From Aphanothece saxicola GSE-SYN-MK-01-06B (GTDB taxonomy: Bacteria > Cyanobacteriota > Cyanobacteriia > PCC-6307 > Cyanobiaceae), in the NCBI GenBank assembly GCA_019359745.1, contig JAHHGT010000004.1, positions 327,406 to 391,405 on the forward strand: a stretch of 64,000 nt of DNA, in the 5' to 3' direction. This document shows, in pieces, positions 1 to 6,555 of this stretch; position 1 is the first letter of the stretch, and every line of letters starts with the position of its first letter. Below the pieces are notes generated by a model that saw only the letters and a program-made list of their open reading frames with translations, was not told the origin of the DNA and did not search any database. A program made the translations under genes and the position numbers.

Positions 1-143
1 CCCATCACGGTCCAGCGCTTGTGCATCCACCAGTAGAGGGCCAGGGGCACCACCACCAGGTATGCCCCGGCCAGAGCCAGGTAGGCACCGATCACCAGCA
101 GGGTGTCGAGCGAAAGGCTGCTCAGAGGTCCGCTCAGGGCCAC
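1..143 (-). CDS. ndhL: NAD(P)H-quinone oxidoreductase subunit L, 5' part only
   Basis: Reading the minus strand from about position 143 to the window edge gives a small hydrophobic protein with two predicted membrane stretches, then LALYWWMHKRW. That pattern (helix, VVVPLALYW, basic WMHKRW) is the hallmark of cyanobacterial NdhL, a small membrane subunit of NDH-1. The gene is cut by the left edge, so the C-terminus is missing. A GTG at 143 is the nearest reasonable start; no ATG is available close by, so the start is uncertain. The gene diverges from the tRNA-Leu that follows. Confidence 0.65.
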   Translation of the reverse strand, partial: MALSGPLSSLSLDTLLVIGAYLALAGAYLVVVPLALYWWMHKRWTVM

Positions 144-148
144 CAGGG

Positions 149-175
149 TTGCGCGAAGTGACTCGAATCTAGGAT
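149..175 (+). promoter_or_regulatory. possible promoter of tRNA-Leu
   Basis: TTGCGC (149-154) and TAGGAT (170-175) are separated by 15 bases. The second box ends eight bases before the mature tRNA 5' end. The spacing is short and the -35 match is partial, so this is only a candidate. Confidence 0.25.
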
Positions 176-183
176 CCAGCAGC

Positions 184-267
184 GGGGGCATGGCGAAATT
201 GGTAGACGCAGCGGACTTAAAATCCGCAGGCCGCAAGGCTGTGGGGGTTCAAGTCCCCCTGCCCCCA
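184..267 (+). tRNA. tRNA-Leu (anticodon UAA), intronless
   Basis: The acceptor arms GGGGGCA (184-190) and TGCCCCC (260-266) pair perfectly and are followed by discriminator A267; CCA is not encoded. The D arm contains AAATTGGTAGAC, the anticodon stem GCGGA/TCCGC holds the loop CTTAAAA (anticodon TAA), a long variable arm follows, and the T arm is GGGGG-TTCAAGT-CCCCC. The long variable arm fits a class II leucine tRNA. Many cyanobacteria carry a group I intron in this anticodon loop; here the loop is uninterrupted. The 261 bases from 268 to 528 downstream show no convincing gene or RNA. Confidence 0.96.
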
Positions 268-528
268 TGGCGCAAGGTTGGTCGCGACGCGCGGCACTCA
301 GGACAAAAGTTCATCACCAAGTGTGTCTGTGGCTCTCCACACGCAGCGGTTCCACGGTCTTTCCCTGCGGCACCACGCCGCCTAGACCGAACCCATCGTG
401 GGATTCGAACATTGGTCCATGTCGCTCCGCTACTGGCCGCCACCTGTCTGGCTGGATTTGCCCTGTTGCAGCTTCTGTTCAGCATCGGCACCTGGTGATG
501 GTTGACATGGCCCCTGCCCGCTTCCGCC

Positions 529-828
529 ATGAGGGTGATCGTTGATCTCTGCGTGGTGCCGATCGGTGTGGGGGTGAGCCTGGCCGCCTACGTGGCCGCC
601 TGCGAGCGGGTGCTTGCAGAGGCCGGTCTGACGATCCGGCTGCACCCCAACGGCACCGCCATTGAGGGGGAGTGGGCGCCGGTGATGGCGGCGATCGAGG
701 CCTGCCATGCCGCCGTGCATGCCATGGGCTGCCCGCGGATCTTCACCACCGTCACGATCAACACCCGCACCGACCGCGACCAGAGCCTCGACGACAAGCT
801 GGCCAGCGTGCAGGCTCTGCTGGGGTGA
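529..828 (+). CDS. MTH1187/YkoF family protein (UPF0045), possible thiamine-binding
   Basis: The protein has 99 residues, the normal size for the UPF0045/MTH1187 family of small ferredoxin-fold proteins, some of which bind thiamine. It begins MRVIVDLCVVPIGVG, contains a GTAIEGEW segment and ends with the typical TRTDR...SLDDKLASVQ helix. I chose the ATG at 529 because family members start right at this beta strand; an ATG at 502 would add nine unrelated residues. No thiamine gene is nearby, so ligand and pathway are unknown. The gene runs convergently into the next one, with three bases between stop codons. Confidence 0.8.
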   Translation: MRVIVDLCVVPIGVGVSLAAYVAACERVLAEAGLTIRLHPNGTAIEGEWAPVMAAIEACHAAVHAMGCPRIFTTVTINTRTDRDQSLDDKLASVQALLG

Positions 829-831
829 GCC

Positions 832-1989
832 TCACATCAGCCAGCCCGGCCGCAGCAGCAACGCCAGCCCCAGCGCCAGCATCACCCCACCACTGATCAG
901 TTTCAGCCAGCGGCCGCCGGCTTCGGTGAGCTTGTGGCTGCTCAGGGCCAGAACGGCCGCCGCCACCATCAGGCTGTCGTCGGCGATGTAGCCGAGGATG
1001 TAAAGCCCCAGGTAGGCGTAGTGGGCGGCGGGCGCCTGGTTCTGCTGGCTCAGCACCGCCGTGTAGATCGCCGGCAGACCGGCGGTGCAGAGCAGCTCCA
1101 CCGCATTCACCACCACGGCCAGCACCGCCACCGCCGCCAGGGCCGGCAGCAGGGAGCGGGACTGCACCACGGTCCGCATCCGGGCGTACAGACCCGGCTT
1201 GGCCTCCGCAGGGATCGAGAGGCTGAAGCCGCTGCCCTGGCGCCGGCCATCCATCACGTTCACCACCCCCACCGTGATCGCCACACCGGCGAGCACCAGC
1301 CGCAACCAGGTTGACCACCCAATCAGCAGAAACACATTCAGCCAGGCGGCCATGAAGGCGTAATACACCGCACCGCTCACCAGCACGAAGGTGCCGGCCA
1401 CCAGGGCCATGCGGCGGCGGTTGCGCCAGTGCACCAGCAGCGACAGCAGGAACAGCAGCACCCACATCGCGCAGGGATTGAAGCCATCCAGCAGCCCCAT
1501 CACCAGGGTGAACAGGGGCAGGCCGAGGCCGGCGACACCGACGTGGCCCAGGGGGCCGAGGCTGAGCTCCGTGGCGCTGGCCTGGACCCCGCCAGGCTTG
1601 GCCTTGTCCGACGCCTCGGTCAGGGCAAGCAGCTCCCGGCCTCGGCCCCCAGGGTCATCAAACCCCACCAGCACCTGGCCGGCATAGACGAAGGTGGGGA
1701 CCCCGGGGGCCTGGATTCCCTGCTGCCGCGACAGACGTAGCAGGTCGTCGCGGGCCTGGGGCTCGTTCCCCACGTCCCGCAGGCGCACCCGCACGGCCGG
1801 CCGTTGCCGCTGCAGCTCGGGCAGGAAGGCCTTGGCGGCGGCGCAATGGGGGCATCCCTCGCGCACGAACACCTGCAGTTCCCCCGCGGCGGCGACGGCT
1901 GCTGGCGGCCACAGGCTCAGCAGGATCGCCAGGGCCAGTGCCAGCAGCCCTGGCCGCCAACGGCGGTTCACGGTTGTGCCTGTCCCCAT
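832..1989 (-). CDS. thioredoxin-like/CcdA-DsbD-type membrane redox protein
   Basis: The protein has 385 residues and starts at ATG 1989. A signal-like hydrophobic segment (about 8-30) is followed by a periplasmic thioredoxin/glutaredoxin-like domain with the active site GCPHC and a cis-proline segment (GVPTFVY). The C-terminal half is a polytopic membrane domain with FNPCAMW near the start and VELLCTAGLPA later. These two cysteines are placed like the pair that carries electrons across the membrane in CcdA/DsbD proteins. The likely role is moving reducing equivalents from the cytoplasm to an extracytoplasmic thiol partner. The partner cannot be told from context. It diverges from the DJ-1-like gene. 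Confidence 0.75.
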   Translation of the reverse strand: MGTGTTVNRRWRPGLLALALAILLSLWPPAAVAAAGELQVFVREGCPHCAAAKAFLPELQRQRPAVRVRLRDVGNEPQARDDLLRLSRQQGIQAPGVPTFVYAGQVLVGFDDPGGRGRELLALTEASDKAKPGGVQASATELSLGPLGHVGVAGLGLPLFTLVMGLLDGFNPCAMWVLLFLLSLLVHWRNRRRMALVAGTFVLVSGAVYYAFMAAWLNVFLLIGWSTWLRLVLAGVAITVGVVNVMDGRRQGSGFSLSIPAEAKPGLYARMRTVVQSRSLLPALAAVAVLAVVVNAVELLCTAGLPAIYTAVLSQQNQAPAAHYAYLGLYILGYIADDSLMVAAAVLALSSHKLTEAGGRWLKLISGGVMLALGLALLLRPGWLM

Positions 1990-2081
1990 CGTCGTCGCCC
2001 CCGGGCTTGCTCCTGATCCTCGCTGGGTTGGGTTGCCGGTGGGAGACTGGAGTTGTACACCCACCCCTGGGCCCATCGCAG

Positions 2082-2738
2082 ATGCCTCCAGCCGCGTCCA
2101 CCGGCGAGCGGACCGGCACCTTCGGGATCCTGCTGTTTCCGGGGGTGGAGGAACTCGACGCCATCGGACCCTGGGAGATGGCCACCCTGTGGGCACACCA
2201 GCCCGGTGGCCCCAGTCAGTGCCTGATGATCGGCCGGAGCGAGGCGCCGATCACCTGTGCCAAAGGTCTGGTGCTGCTCCCGCACGCCAGCTTTGCCACG
2301 GCTCCGCCGTTGGATGTGCTGCTGGTGCCGGGGGGGCAGGGGACCCGCACGGAGGTGAACAATGCCGAGCTGATCGCCTTCCTCCAGCACCAGTCGACCA
2401 CCTGCCGGGCGGTGCTCTCGGTCTGCACCGGAGCCTTTCTGCTGCATGCGGCGGGCCTGCTCAGCGGCCGGCGGGCCACCACCCACTGGGCCTCCCTGGA
2501 GCGCCTGCGGGCCCTCGGCGACGTGGTGGTGGTGGAGGAGCGTTTCACCCGTGATGGGGCCGTCTGGACGGCGGCGGGCATCGCGTCGGGCCTCGATCTG
2601 ATGCTGCATTTCATCGCTGAAACCGCGGGGGACGATGTGGCCGCCAAAGTACAGCTGGAGTCGGAATACTTCCCGGCATCGAAGATTTATGGCAACGCCG
2701 CCAGCAGCGGCCAAGGATCGGCCTATTTCAGAACATGA
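2082..2738 (+). CDS. DJ-1/PfpI superfamily protein, isonitrile hydratase-like
   Basis: This 218-residue protein has a class I glutamine amidotransferase-like fold. The early segment FPGVEELDAIGPWE and the nucleophile-elbow sequence LSVCTGAFLLHAAGLL (Cys about 115) match the isonitrile hydratase/ThiJ-PfpI branch, in which the acidic residue of the first segment and this cysteine are catalytic. HWASLERL and AAGIASGLDLMLH complete the pattern. There is no C-terminal AraC-type DNA-binding domain, so it is the stand-alone enzyme type. Substrate unknown. ATG 2082 is chosen because the first beta strand follows shortly after it. Confidence 0.8.
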   Translation: MPPAASTGERTGTFGILLFPGVEELDAIGPWEMATLWAHQPGGPSQCLMIGRSEAPITCAKGLVLLPHASFATAPPLDVLLVPGGQGTRTEVNNAELIAFLQHQSTTCRAVLSVCTGAFLLHAAGLLSGRRATTHWASLERLRALGDVVVVEERFTRDGAVWTAAGIASGLDLMLHFIAETAGDDVAAKVQLESEYFPASKIYGNAASSGQGSAYFRT

Positions 2739-2806
2739 TGAAGCGATGGAATGGGTGTTTGCACTCACTTCGCTGGCGATTCCGACGGATTAAACTCAAG
2801 AAAAGT

Positions 2807-2815
2807 AAGGAGGAG
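2807..2815 (+). promoter_or_regulatory. strong ribosome binding site of the Nif11-domain gene
   Basis: AAGGAGGAG lies five bases before ATG 2821. It is an almost perfect anti-16S match in a window where most starts have weak or no Shine-Dalgarno sequence, suggesting high translation of the small protein. Confidence 0.7.
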
Positions 2816-2820
2816 ATCCC

Positions 2821-3081
2821 ATGTCAACCTGTGAAAGGCCCCGCATCGATGCGCCAGTCGAGGCCCCTGCGGATTCCCATGCCAATGCCACCGAAGCCCT
2901 CCACCGTGTGAAGCAACTGGCCCTTCGCGATCCTCAATTCGCCGCCGCGCTGCGTACATCCGATTCGCCTCAGAATGCAGCGGATCTGGCGCAACAGCAC
3001 GGCATTGATGTCAGTGCGGCGGCACTCTGGCGCCACCGCGGCACCCTGGTCCACGGGGGGCTACCCACCTGGCGCGGTTGA
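2821..3081 (+). CDS. Nif11-domain small protein (possible leader-type peptide)
   Basis: The protein has 86 residues. Residues about 25-70 fit the Nif11 pattern: ALHRVKQLALRDPQFAAALR, then a SPQNAADLAQQHGIDVSAAALW helix pair. This domain serves as leader peptide in several cyanobacterial RiPP precursors and also occurs in stand-alone proteins. The C-terminus reads VHGG then LPTWRG; the Gly-Gly is where Nif11 leaders are normally cut, but the remaining six residues contain no Cys, so a lanthionine product is unlikely. No modifying enzyme or peptidase-type exporter is adjacent. The ribosome binding site is unusually strong. Function is not established. Confidence 0.75.
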   Translation: MSTCERPRIDAPVEAPADSHANATEALHRVKQLALRDPQFAAALRTSDSPQNAADLAQQHGIDVSAAALWRHRGTLVHGGLPTWRG

Positions 3082-3099
3082 ATCCCCCCCGGCACCCGC

Positions 3100-3133
3100 A
3101 AGGGCCCCGGGATCATGGTGACGGTGGGCCCTT
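3100..3133. terminator. hairpin between convergent genes
   Basis: AAGGGCCC (3100-3107) and GGGCCCTT (3126-3133) form a perfect 8-bp stem with an 18-base loop. The loop holds the stop codon of the VOC gene and the stem lies just after the Nif11 gene, so it could end transcripts from both sides. There is no U tract. Confidence 0.5.
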
Positions 3134-3577
3134 GAGTTCGATGCTGTTCCCCTCCGGATCCTGCAGGTAAAGGGCCGGCCCGACACCTTCGGCCCCGTAG
3201 GTGTGATGGAGGGGGCCGGCATCGATGCCCTGATGGCGGAGATGGGCCCGCAGGGCCTCCTCGTCGAAGGGTTCGACCCGCAGGCAGATGTGATCCAGGT
3301 TGTGGCCGTCCATCCCCGGCGCCGCCCCGCCCCGGCGACCGAGTTCCCCGCTGACCGCCGCCAGATCGATCAGGCCGCTGCCGGCGCGCAGGTGGATCAG
3401 GCCCAGGGCTTCGTTACGTCGGGCCACGGTGCAGCCCAGCACACCGGTGTAGAAGCGCTCCATCCGCTCCAGATCCCTGCAGCGCAGCACCACATGGTCG
3501 AGGCCCGCGATCGCGATGGGGTGGCGCCTGGTGCCGCTGCCGTCCATGGGCCTTTCCGCGCTGGAGTCGGTCTCCAT
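3113..3577 (-). CDS. VOC/glyoxalase family protein
   Basis: The protein has 154 residues with the repeated beta-alpha-beta-beta-beta layout of the vicinal oxygen chelate superfamily. The metal-site segments are GLDHVVLRCRDLERMERFYTGVLG, HNLDHICLRVEPF and LYLQDPEGNSIELKGP, giving the expected His, His and Glu ligands. Such proteins include glyoxalase I, dioxygenases and resistance proteins; substrate cannot be inferred. The start at 3577 is the longest option; an ATG ten codons later is also possible. The gene lies after the diguanylate cyclase on the same strand, 71 bases away. Confidence 0.8.
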   Translation of the reverse strand: METDSSAERPMDGSGTRRHPIAIAGLDHVVLRCRDLERMERFYTGVLGCTVARRNEALGLIHLRAGSGLIDLAAVSGELGRRGGAAPGMDGHNLDHICLRVEPFDEEALRAHLRHQGIDAGPLHHTYGAEGVGPALYLQDPEGNSIELKGPPSP

Positions 3578-3648
3578 TTTTTCGGCTCCTGCTGTTGCCT
3601 GGGCTGGGTGACGCTGGATCGTCGCCGGCCGTTGCAGGGCGGCACCGT

Positions 3649-5709
3649 TCAGAGCACGGGCTGCCAGGAAACGCTTCGGTCTGCGGCGCTGCCGTTCAGT
3701 TCGTTGAAGGCCAGCACCTGGTTGCGTCCGGTCTGCTTGGCCCGGTACATGGCGCGGTCGGCCCTGGAGATGATCTCGTCGGGGTTTTCGCCCGATTCCA
3801 CCATGGTCACGCCGATGCTCAGGGTGATCGTCAGGTAGCCGGCACTGGTGGGGATCGGTTCGGCCACGGCCCGGCGCAGCTTTTCGGCGATGGTCACCGC
3901 ATCGTTCAGGCTCCGCACCCCCTGCAGCACCACCATCAGCTCGTCGCCTCCGATGCGGGCGGCCATGTCGCCGCTGCGCAGACCCATGCGGATCCTTGTC
4001 GCCACCGTCCGGAGCAGTTCGTCCCCCGGCAGGTGTCCGAAGGTGTCGTTGATCTCCTTGAAATTGTCGAGGTCACAGAACAGCACGGCGGTGGCGTCGC
4101 CATGGCGTTGGACGCGACCGGCAATCGCGGTGATCTGCTCCAGGGCCTCGTGACGGTTCACCAGTCCGGTCAGTTCGTCGGTGCAGGCGCGGCGGGCCAG
4201 CTCCCGTTCGGCGGCCACCTCCTGATCCACCGTCCGGAAGGACCCGACGATGCCATCCAGGTGGCCATCGAGATCTCGGTAGGGACTGGCATGCAGTTCC
4301 ACCCAGCGGTGGCTGTGGTCGTGGGCCAGGGCCTGCAGACGGCTGACCACCGTCCGGCCGGCGGCGAGGGTGTGGAGGTCGCGCTCCAGGGCCGGTTGCT
4401 CGTCAGCGGGGATGAAACGGCTGAGGGGATGGCCGATCCACTCCTCCGGTTTCCAGCCGAGCATGCAGGTGAGGGACGGGGAGATCCAGCTGATCACCCC
4501 GTCCTTGATCAGCAACACCACATCACTGGAGTTCTCCGCCAGCAGCCGGTAGCGCTCCTCGGAGGTGGCCAGGGCGGCTTCCGCCTGAACCATCTCGGTG
4601 ACGTCGTTGAACTGGGCGATCACGAAGGCGGTACTGCCGTCGGGATGGCGGGAGCAGGACACACTGCAATCCACCCAGATGGAACGGCCGGCCCTCTGCA
4701 GGATGCGTTTGCGCAGGCGGTAGCTGGGGCGTCGGCCGCTGAGAAGTTCCTCCATCAGCGGGCCTTCGCTGGCCTGGTCCGCCGCCGGTGAACAGTCCTG
4801 CCAGGTCAGGCCCTCCAGGCCCGGGCCGTCAAGGTCGAGCAGGCGGCAACCGGTGGGGTTGATGGAGAGAAAGTGGCCCGTGGCATCCAGCAGGGCGATG
4901 CCGGTGGACGCGTTCTCCATCGTCAGGCGGAGGCGTTCCTCCGAGGCTGCCAGGGCCGCCTTGGTGCGCTCCTCGGCCTGCCGTGCCTCCACCTCCCCAT
5001 GGATGTCGCGCCAGCTGCCCACCATGCCCAGCACGTCTCCGCCGGACCCGAGCAACGGCCGCAGGGCCATGGAGACCCAGCGGATGGCCCCGTCGGCGGC
5101 CCGGAAGCGGAGATCGCAGCCGCTGCTGCTCCCGTTCAGGACCAGGCCGATGGCCTGCTCCAATCGTCCGCGGTCGGCCTCGAGAAGCAGCCTGTCGATG
5201 CTCTGTCCCTCCAGCTCCCCGGGGTCATGGCCGAGCAGTTGACGCACCGAGGGGGAGACCCAGGCGATCCGCCCGTTCCGGTCGCTGCTGAGAACCACAT
5301 CCGGAGCGTTCTCGGCCAGCAGCTGGTAGTGCTCCTTGAGCTCCCGATTGCTGCGTTCCTCGGCCTGCAGTTTCCTGGCCAGGTGCATCGACACCCAGGC
5401 CATTCCAATCAGGCCGGCCAACCGCAACAACAGTTCCAGCGTCGTGACCTGGGCCGCCTGCAGCGACCAGATGACGGTCAGCACGATCGCCAGACTCGTG
5501 AACCAGCCCACCTGGCGAGGCGTGGCGAAGGAGGCTGCCACAACAACGGGGATCCAGTAGTACTGGAACAGGGTGATTCCCAGGGTTCTTGTGAGCACCA
5601 GATCCACCAGGAAAAGGGCGATCAGGGCAACAACCGAGACGACGAATCTTGGGTGATAGCGAGGTTTGGGAACGATCAACTTATTCAGGCCGACGAATGA
5701 GCTAACCAA
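3649..5709 (-). CDS. membrane PAS-PAS-PAS-GGDEF diguanylate cyclase
   Basis: The protein has 686 residues. The N-terminal ~110 residues hold several hydrophobic helices, followed by three PAS domains (about 125-240, 250-375, 385-505) and a GGDEF domain (about 515-670). The active-site sequence is RIGGDEL, with the allosteric RSGD inhibition site exactly five residues before it, so an active, feedback-inhibited c-di-GMP synthase is expected. The frame has no ATG near its beginning: it opens with TTG 5709 right after an in-frame stop, and a second TTG lies at 5679, so the start is uncertain. It is the only GGDEF protein in the window with an intact signature. Confidence 0.9.
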   Translation of the reverse strand: MVSSFVGLNKLIVPKPRYHPRFVVSVVALIALFLVDLVLTRTLGITLFQYYWIPVVVAASFATPRQVGWFTSLAIVLTVIWSLQAAQVTTLELLLRLAGLIGMAWVSMHLARKLQAEERSNRELKEHYQLLAENAPDVVLSSDRNGRIAWVSPSVRQLLGHDPGELEGQSIDRLLLEADRGRLEQAIGLVLNGSSSGCDLRFRAADGAIRWVSMALRPLLGSGGDVLGMVGSWRDIHGEVEARQAEERTKAALAASEERLRLTMENASTGIALLDATGHFLSINPTGCRLLDLDGPGLEGLTWQDCSPAADQASEGPLMEELLSGRRPSYRLRKRILQRAGRSIWVDCSVSCSRHPDGSTAFVIAQFNDVTEMVQAEAALATSEERYRLLAENSSDVVLLIKDGVISWISPSLTCMLGWKPEEWIGHPLSRFIPADEQPALERDLHTLAAGRTVVSRLQALAHDHSHRWVELHASPYRDLDGHLDGIVGSFRTVDQEVAAERELARRACTDELTGLVNRHEALEQITAIAGRVQRHGDATAVLFCDLDNFKEINDTFGHLPGDELLRTVATRIRMGLRSGDMAARIGGDELMVVLQGVRSLNDAVTIAEKLRRAVAEPIPTSAGYLTITLSIGVTMVESGENPDEIISRADRAMYRAKQTGRNQVLAFNELNGSAADRSVSWQPVL

Positions 5710-5719
5710 TCACCAGATG

Positions 5720-5746
5720 CCGATGCCAACGTTTCGGTGGCATCGG
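5720..5746 (-). terminator. strong hairpin after the secreted mini-protein gene
   Basis: CCGATGCCA (5720-5728) and TGGCATCGG (5738-5746) are a perfect 9-bp inverted repeat with a 9-base loop. It lies directly after the stop of the 43-residue gene and before the start of the diguanylate cyclase, both on the minus strand. It may terminate the first or act as a leader structure for the second; no U tract follows. Confidence 0.5.
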
Positions 5747-5748
5747 AT

Positions 5749-5880
5749 TCACTTGCTGAAGGCTTCTGCGTTGGTGTCGGAGCCGTTCTGGTGTCCATTG
5801 ATGTGCTTCTCGCACGCCAGAGCGGAGGATGTGAACAACAGAACAAAACTCAACACCATGGCCGGTAACTGGAGGTTCAT
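5749..5880 (-). CDS. small secreted protein, CEKHINGHQN type
   Basis: This 43-residue gene starts at ATG 5880. A hydrophobic signal segment (MNLQLPAMVLSFVLLF) ends at SALA, followed by a short polar part CEKHINGHQNGSDTNAEA. The clean signal peptide, a TATACT box upstream and a hairpin downstream support it as a real gene. I recall similar mini-proteins with a CEKHLNGH-like core in picocyanobacteria, but no function is known to me. The single Cys just after the cleavage site could also make it a lipoprotein, though the preceding SALA is not a classical lipobox. Confidence 0.65.
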   Translation of the reverse strand: MNLQLPAMVLSFVLLFTSSALACEKHINGHQNGSDTNAEAFSK

Positions 5881-5904
5881 GGCGTAAGCGCCCACATGGG
5901 GGTG

Positions 5905-5933
5905 AGTATAGGTAGACCCCTGCTGCGCGTCTT
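5905..5933 (-). promoter_or_regulatory. possible promoter of the secreted mini-protein
   Basis: On the minus strand TATACT (5910-5905) lies 25 bases before ATG 5880, with a weak AAGACG box 17 bases further upstream (5933-5928). The -10 match is good and the -35 match poor. Confidence 0.4.
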
Positions 5934-6051
5934 CCGGCGGTCCTGCTGCATTGCCGCTGCGCCCTGGGTCGGTGGCAGGCGGTGATCCCGGACCCATCTG
6001 CTGACCAGGGCACCGGCTATGGCTAGCAAGGAATGGTGGGAGACCATCACC

Positions 6052-6555
6052 ATGACCACTCCGGCCACAGCCAGCACCGACCCGCGCATCACCCAGGTGA
6101 TCCGCCGCCATGGGGCCCGCGCTGATGCGCTCATCGAGGTGTTGCATCAGGTGCAGGAGCTGCATGGCTACCTGGCGCCGGAATCCCTGCGGGAGGTTGC
6201 CACCGGGATGCGGTTGCCGTTGAGCCGTGTCCACGGCGTGGCCAGCTTCTACCACCTGTTCCGGCTCGAGCCCCCCACGGCCCACCGCTGCGCCGTCTGC
6301 CTCGGCACCGCCTGCTATGTGAAGGGAGGCGCCCAGGTGGCGGCCAGCATCGAGCAGCGGCTGGGGGTGCGCCTCGACGATCCGTCCGGCGATGGCGTCT
6401 GGGCCCTGCAGCACGTCAGCTGCCTGGGGGCCTGCGGCCAGGCGCCGGTGCTGGTGGTGGACGGGGAGCTGATCACGCGGCTGCCCGTGGACCCGCCCGA
6501 GGCCCTGGACGCCCGGCTGGAGGCCGCCGGCCTGCCTCAGCGCACCACCACCTGA
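6052..6555 (+). CDS. hoxE: bidirectional [NiFe] hydrogenase diaphorase subunit HoxE
   Basis: HoxE is the NuoE-like subunit that carries a [2Fe-2S] cluster in the diaphorase/ferredoxin-linked part of the HoxEFUYH hydrogenase. The protein has 167 residues with LPLSRVHGVASFYHLF, then the cluster cysteines in CAVCLGTACYVKGG and VSCLGACGQAP. Starting at ATG 6052 gives the usual length; ATG 6019 would add eleven residues. Unusually it stands alone: the rest of the hydrogenase begins about 5.6 kb downstream. Its 3' end overlaps the convergent degenerate GGDEF gene by 19 bases. Confidence 0.93.
   Translation: MTTPATASTDPRITQVIRRHGARADALIEVLHQVQELHGYLAPESLREVATGMRLPLSRVHGVASFYHLFRLEPPTAHRCAVCLGTACYVKGGAQVAASIEQRLGVRLDDPSGDGVWALQHVSCLGACGQAPVLVVDGELITRLPVDPPEALDARLEAAGLPQRTTT

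Noticed and set aside
103..498. Open frame across the tRNA-Leu
   Set aside because: It reads through the tRNA and has no conserved protein features; the tRNA structure is unambiguous.
268..528. Thiamine riboswitch ahead of the MTH1187/YkoF-type gene
   Set aside because: The conserved TPP aptamer segments (CUGAGA and ACYUGA) do not appear in the right order and spacing.
6019..6051. Upstream ATG of hoxE as the true start
   Set aside because: It adds eleven residues not expected in HoxE; a GGGAG lies closer to ATG 6052. Not excluded.
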